Below are positions 61,901-64,000 of a DNA stretch of 64,000 nt, piece after piece. Below the pieces are notes generated by a model. It did no database searches. It was given only the letters and a program-made list of their open reading frames with translations, and was not told the DNA's origin. Source of the stretch: Acidobacteriota bacterium. Its GTDB lineage: Bacteria > Acidobacteriota > Terriglobia > Terriglobales > Acidobacteriaceae. Numbering within the stretch: position 1 is the stretch's first letter; each line of letters starts with the position of its first letter. Both the position numbers and the translations under genes were made by a program. Where the stretch lies: the NCBI GenBank assembly GCA_031296115.1, contig JARLGI010000019.1, positions 62,001-126,000 of the forward strand. Reading direction: 5' to 3'.

Positions 61901-62401
61901 ATGACCTACGACGTGGTAGTGGATGGCAGGAAGCATCAGGTCGAACTAGACCGCGGCGACAAGCTCTGGCTGTGCAAAGTCGATGGCAAGCCGATCGAGG
62001 TGGATGCCGCCCTGACGGCGCGTGACGTCCTCTCGCTGCTGGCGGGAGGCAAGGCCTACGAGGTCAAGCGCGAACGCTCGCTGCAGGGCGAGCTGCACAT
62101 GGTCATCGGCAGCGCGCGTTACGCCGTGGATGTGCAGGACCCGCGCTCGCTGCGTACCCGCCGCTCTATCGGTGCCAGCGACGCCGGTCCGCAGAAGCTC
62201 AAGTCTCCCATGCCAGGGAAAATCGTTCGCATCCTGGTCAGCGAAAAAGACGAGGTCAAAGCCGGGCAGGGCATCATCGTCATGGAAGCCATGAAGATGC
62301 AGAACGAGATGAAGTCGCCCAAGGACGGCCGAGTGCAGAAGATCCTGACGGCAGAAGGCGCTGCCGTCAACGCCGGCGACACGCTGGCCATCATCGACTG
62401 A
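61901..62401 (+). CDS. Biotin carboxyl carrier-like protein
   Basis: 166 residues. The C-terminal biotinyl domain (about 98-166) has the biotinylation motif EAMKMQNEMKSP with Lys132, preceded by LKSPMPGKIVRILVSEKDEV. The N-terminal 95 residues resemble the linker seen between biotin carboxylase and carrier in propionyl-type carboxylases. Placed 6 nt after biotin carboxylase; together they correspond to a split alpha chain. Confidence 0.88.
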   Translation: MTYDVVVDGRKHQVELDRGDKLWLCKVDGKPIEVDAALTARDVLSLLAGGKAYEVKRERSLQGELHMVIGSARYAVDVQDPRSLRTRRSIGASDAGPQKLKSPMPGKIVRILVSEKDEVKAGQGIIVMEAMKMQNEMKSPKDGRVQKILTAEGAAVNAGDTLAIID

Positions 62402-62541
62402 CAGCGAAAATCCCAGCCTAGGCTTCCAGGGCCAAACCCCCGTTTAATGAATTGCTCCGCTTCGTCGACCGTCGAGTAAATCGATACGTTCCAAGCAGAT
62501 AGAGAACCATGCCGAAATAACTTGACCTGTGATATGGCGAT

Positions 62542-62553
62542 ATAGTTAACTAT
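62542..62553. promoter_or_regulatory. Perfect 12-bp palindrome in AT-rich spacer
   Basis: ATAGTTAACTAT within an AT-rich stretch about 100 nt before the secreted-protein gene. A possible operator. No match to a named regulator is claimed. Confidence 0.3.
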
Positions 62554-62652
62554 TTTAGTGATGAAAAATGAAGTTCAGTTGAGCTCCTCGATCGGACGAA
62601 ACCTTTGGGCCGTGGGGGCAAAGCAGAAACGAACTTCATGAGGAGAATGGAC

Positions 62653-63246
62653 ATGAAACACCTTCGCTTTGTACTGACCGTTGTTCTTTTGTCGCTCACC
62701 ACCATGGCTTTCGCCCAGCACGACACGCAAGCGCCTGTTGCACAGGCTGATGCGCAAAAGCCCTCTGTGGCTCCGGTGACGTCCGCGGCGCAGAAGTCCT
62801 TCACAACCATAAAAACCCTGGCGGGAGAGTGGGAAGGCCCCGTCACAGTCCCGGAGATGCCGGAGATGTCAGGCGGCAAGCCGATGCACGCTTCGCTGCG
62901 CGTAACCTCACGCGGGAACGTCCTCGTGCACGAGCTCCAGGAAGCGGGAACGCCGTTGGATGCGACAAAGTACGACCATCCGGTCACGATGCTTTACGTG
63001 GACGGAGACCAGCTGACACTGGTTCACTATTGTGACGCCGGGAACCGGCCTCGCATGGTGGGCAAGATGTCGCCCGACGGCAAGACGGTGGAGTTCGAGT
63101 TCAAGGACATCAGCGGGAGCCCGGAGTACCACATGCACCATTCGGTGTTCACCATCATCGATGCCAACCATCACACCGAGGATTGGACGTTCATGATGAA
63201 GGACAAGCCGATCCACGCGCACTTCGATTTCCATAGGACAAACTGA
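62653..63246 (+). CDS. Secreted DUF1579-like protein
   Basis: 197 residues from ATG 62653, with GAGGAGA upstream. Signal peptide MKHLRFVLTVVLLSLTTM ending AFAQ. The mature part has FTTIKTLAGEWEGPVTVP, a lipocalin-like opening, then LRVTSRGNVLVHELQEAG, LVHYCDAGNRPRMVGKM and FEFKDISG, the pattern of DUF1579/heme-binding-like beta-barrel proteins. Histidine-rich end (YHMHHSVF, HHTEDWTFMM). Function unknown, exported. Confidence 0.7.
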   Translation: MKHLRFVLTVVLLSLTTMAFAQHDTQAPVAQADAQKPSVAPVTSAAQKSFTTIKTLAGEWEGPVTVPEMPEMSGGKPMHASLRVTSRGNVLVHELQEAGTPLDATKYDHPVTMLYVDGDQLTLVHYCDAGNRPRMVGKMSPDGKTVEFEFKDISGSPEYHMHHSVFTIIDANHHTEDWTFMMKDKPIHAHFDFHRTN

Positions 63247-63296
63247 CCCGCACTGTATCTCTGGTAAGGTTTGGCAAGGGCTAGCTGGAAAACCTG

Positions 63297-63734
63297 ATGG
63301 ACGGTGATTGGAACGACAGTCAACCGATTTACCGCCAGCTTCGCGACCGCGTGGTGGCGATGATCCTCGACGGCGTGCTTAAGGAGGGCGATCCGCTGCC
63401 CTCGGTACGCAACGTCGCGGCCGAGTATCGGGTCAATCCCCTCACGGTCCTGAAGGGCTACCAACAATTGGTGGATGAGGGGCTAGTTGAGTCCCGGCGA
63501 GGGCGCGGCATGTTCATCAATGCGGGCGCGCGGAGTTTGTTGCTGCGGGGCGAACGGCAGAAGTTTCTGGGAGAAGAGTGGCCGAGGGTCCGCGCGACCA
63601 TTGAGCGGCTCGGCCTGAAGGCGGAAGAACTGCTAGACGGCGCCGGCGGCCGTTCGTATTCTGAAGATGTATCGTCCACAACCGCCGAGTCGGAACCCCA
63701 CGAGTTGGACCCCCCAAAGAAGGAGGAGGACTGA
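63297..63734 (+). CDS. GntR-family regulator, YtrA subfamily
   Basis: 145 residues. Winged-helix GntR domain (about 8-75): PIYRQLRDRVVAMILDGVLK, GDPLPSVRNVAAEYRVNPLT and VLKGYQQLVDEGLVESRRGR. The short C-terminal part without a large ligand domain is typical of the YtrA group, which usually represses an adjacent ABC transporter operon. An ABC ATPase gene begins 4 nt after its stop, in agreement. The polar, acidic tail ends PPKKEED. Confidence 0.9.
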   Translation: MDGDWNDSQPIYRQLRDRVVAMILDGVLKEGDPLPSVRNVAAEYRVNPLTVLKGYQQLVDEGLVESRRGRGMFINAGARSLLLRGERQKFLGEEWPRVRATIERLGLKAEELLDGAGGRSYSEDVSSTTAESEPHELDPPKKEED

Positions 63735-63738
63735 AGCC

Positions 63739-64000
<262 letters not shown>

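Overview
The window is a GC-rich, gene-dense bacterial chromosome segment read from inside a respiratory operon to inside an ABC-transporter operon. Gene content and style suggest an Acidobacteriota (Terriglobia-like) genome: tgt-yajC-secD-secF followed by a TonB/ExbB/ExbD set, DUF1385 next to prfA, frequent GTG/TTG starts, and two dense families of short intergenic palindromic repeats. This is inference from gene order and family resemblance, not a database placement.

Layout. 1-600: end of a cytochrome c oxidase operon and its terminator. 700-8700: a complete phosphate regulon (PhoB-like regulator, PhoR-like kinase, PhoU-like protein, pstS-pstC-pstA-pstB-phoU) with two 11-nt-phased PHO-box-like repeats. 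8700-9300: a decayed IS630-type transposase tail. 9300-12850: ArsR-type regulator, an unusual acyl-ligase/ACP/acyltransferase fusion, and an HD-like protein. 13070-22180: the most interesting block. It holds a PrpD-family dehydratase, a homoaconitase-like hydro-lyase, a frameshifted DUF4268 nuclease-like gene, an isocitrate/isopropylmalate-type dehydrogenase, a CitD-CitE fusion and CitF. This is a citrate-lyase-type pathway in which the carrier domain lacks the serine that normally holds the prosthetic group, and no prosthetic-group synthesis or ligase genes are seen nearby.

22200-33250: a secreted protein, a candidate structured RNA with its own terminator, a zinc-ribbon protein, a SpoIIE-type phosphatase, an IS3 remnant joined to a broken Mrr-type nuclease, a frameshifted HAD hydrolase, an MsbA-like exporter, CopC/CopD, a 3' tRNA-Thr fragment (scar of an integrative element) and a RHH/PIN toxin-antitoxin pair. 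33250-45100: rpmB, PAP2 and DUF218 membrane proteins, RidA, a glutamate-semialdehyde dehydrogenase, a decayed unknown gene, a STAS/SpoIIAA-like protein, DUF1385, prfA, DUF3788, purM. 45200-52200: an ADP-forming acyl-CoA ligase fused to a GNAT domain, a FlK-like thioesterase, a BASS transporter, tgt. 52400-59500: yajC-secD-secF, then TonB/ExbB/ExbD/ExbD and a TPR lipoprotein. 59500-64000: AbrB/PIN pair, biotin carboxylase and biotin carrier, a secreted DUF1579-like protein, and a YtrA-type GntR regulator with the start of an ABC ATPase.

Two repeat families shape the spacers. Family A is made of short GC palindromes around a CTTTAG/CTTCAG core, often paired by inverted CCTGAGG arms. Family B is a roughly 45-nt unit ending in TCAGGATGACA, sometimes as inverted pairs of about 120 bp. 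Family A palindromes also sit inside two reading frames, the homoaconitase-like gene and tgt, where they add extra residues without breaking the frame.
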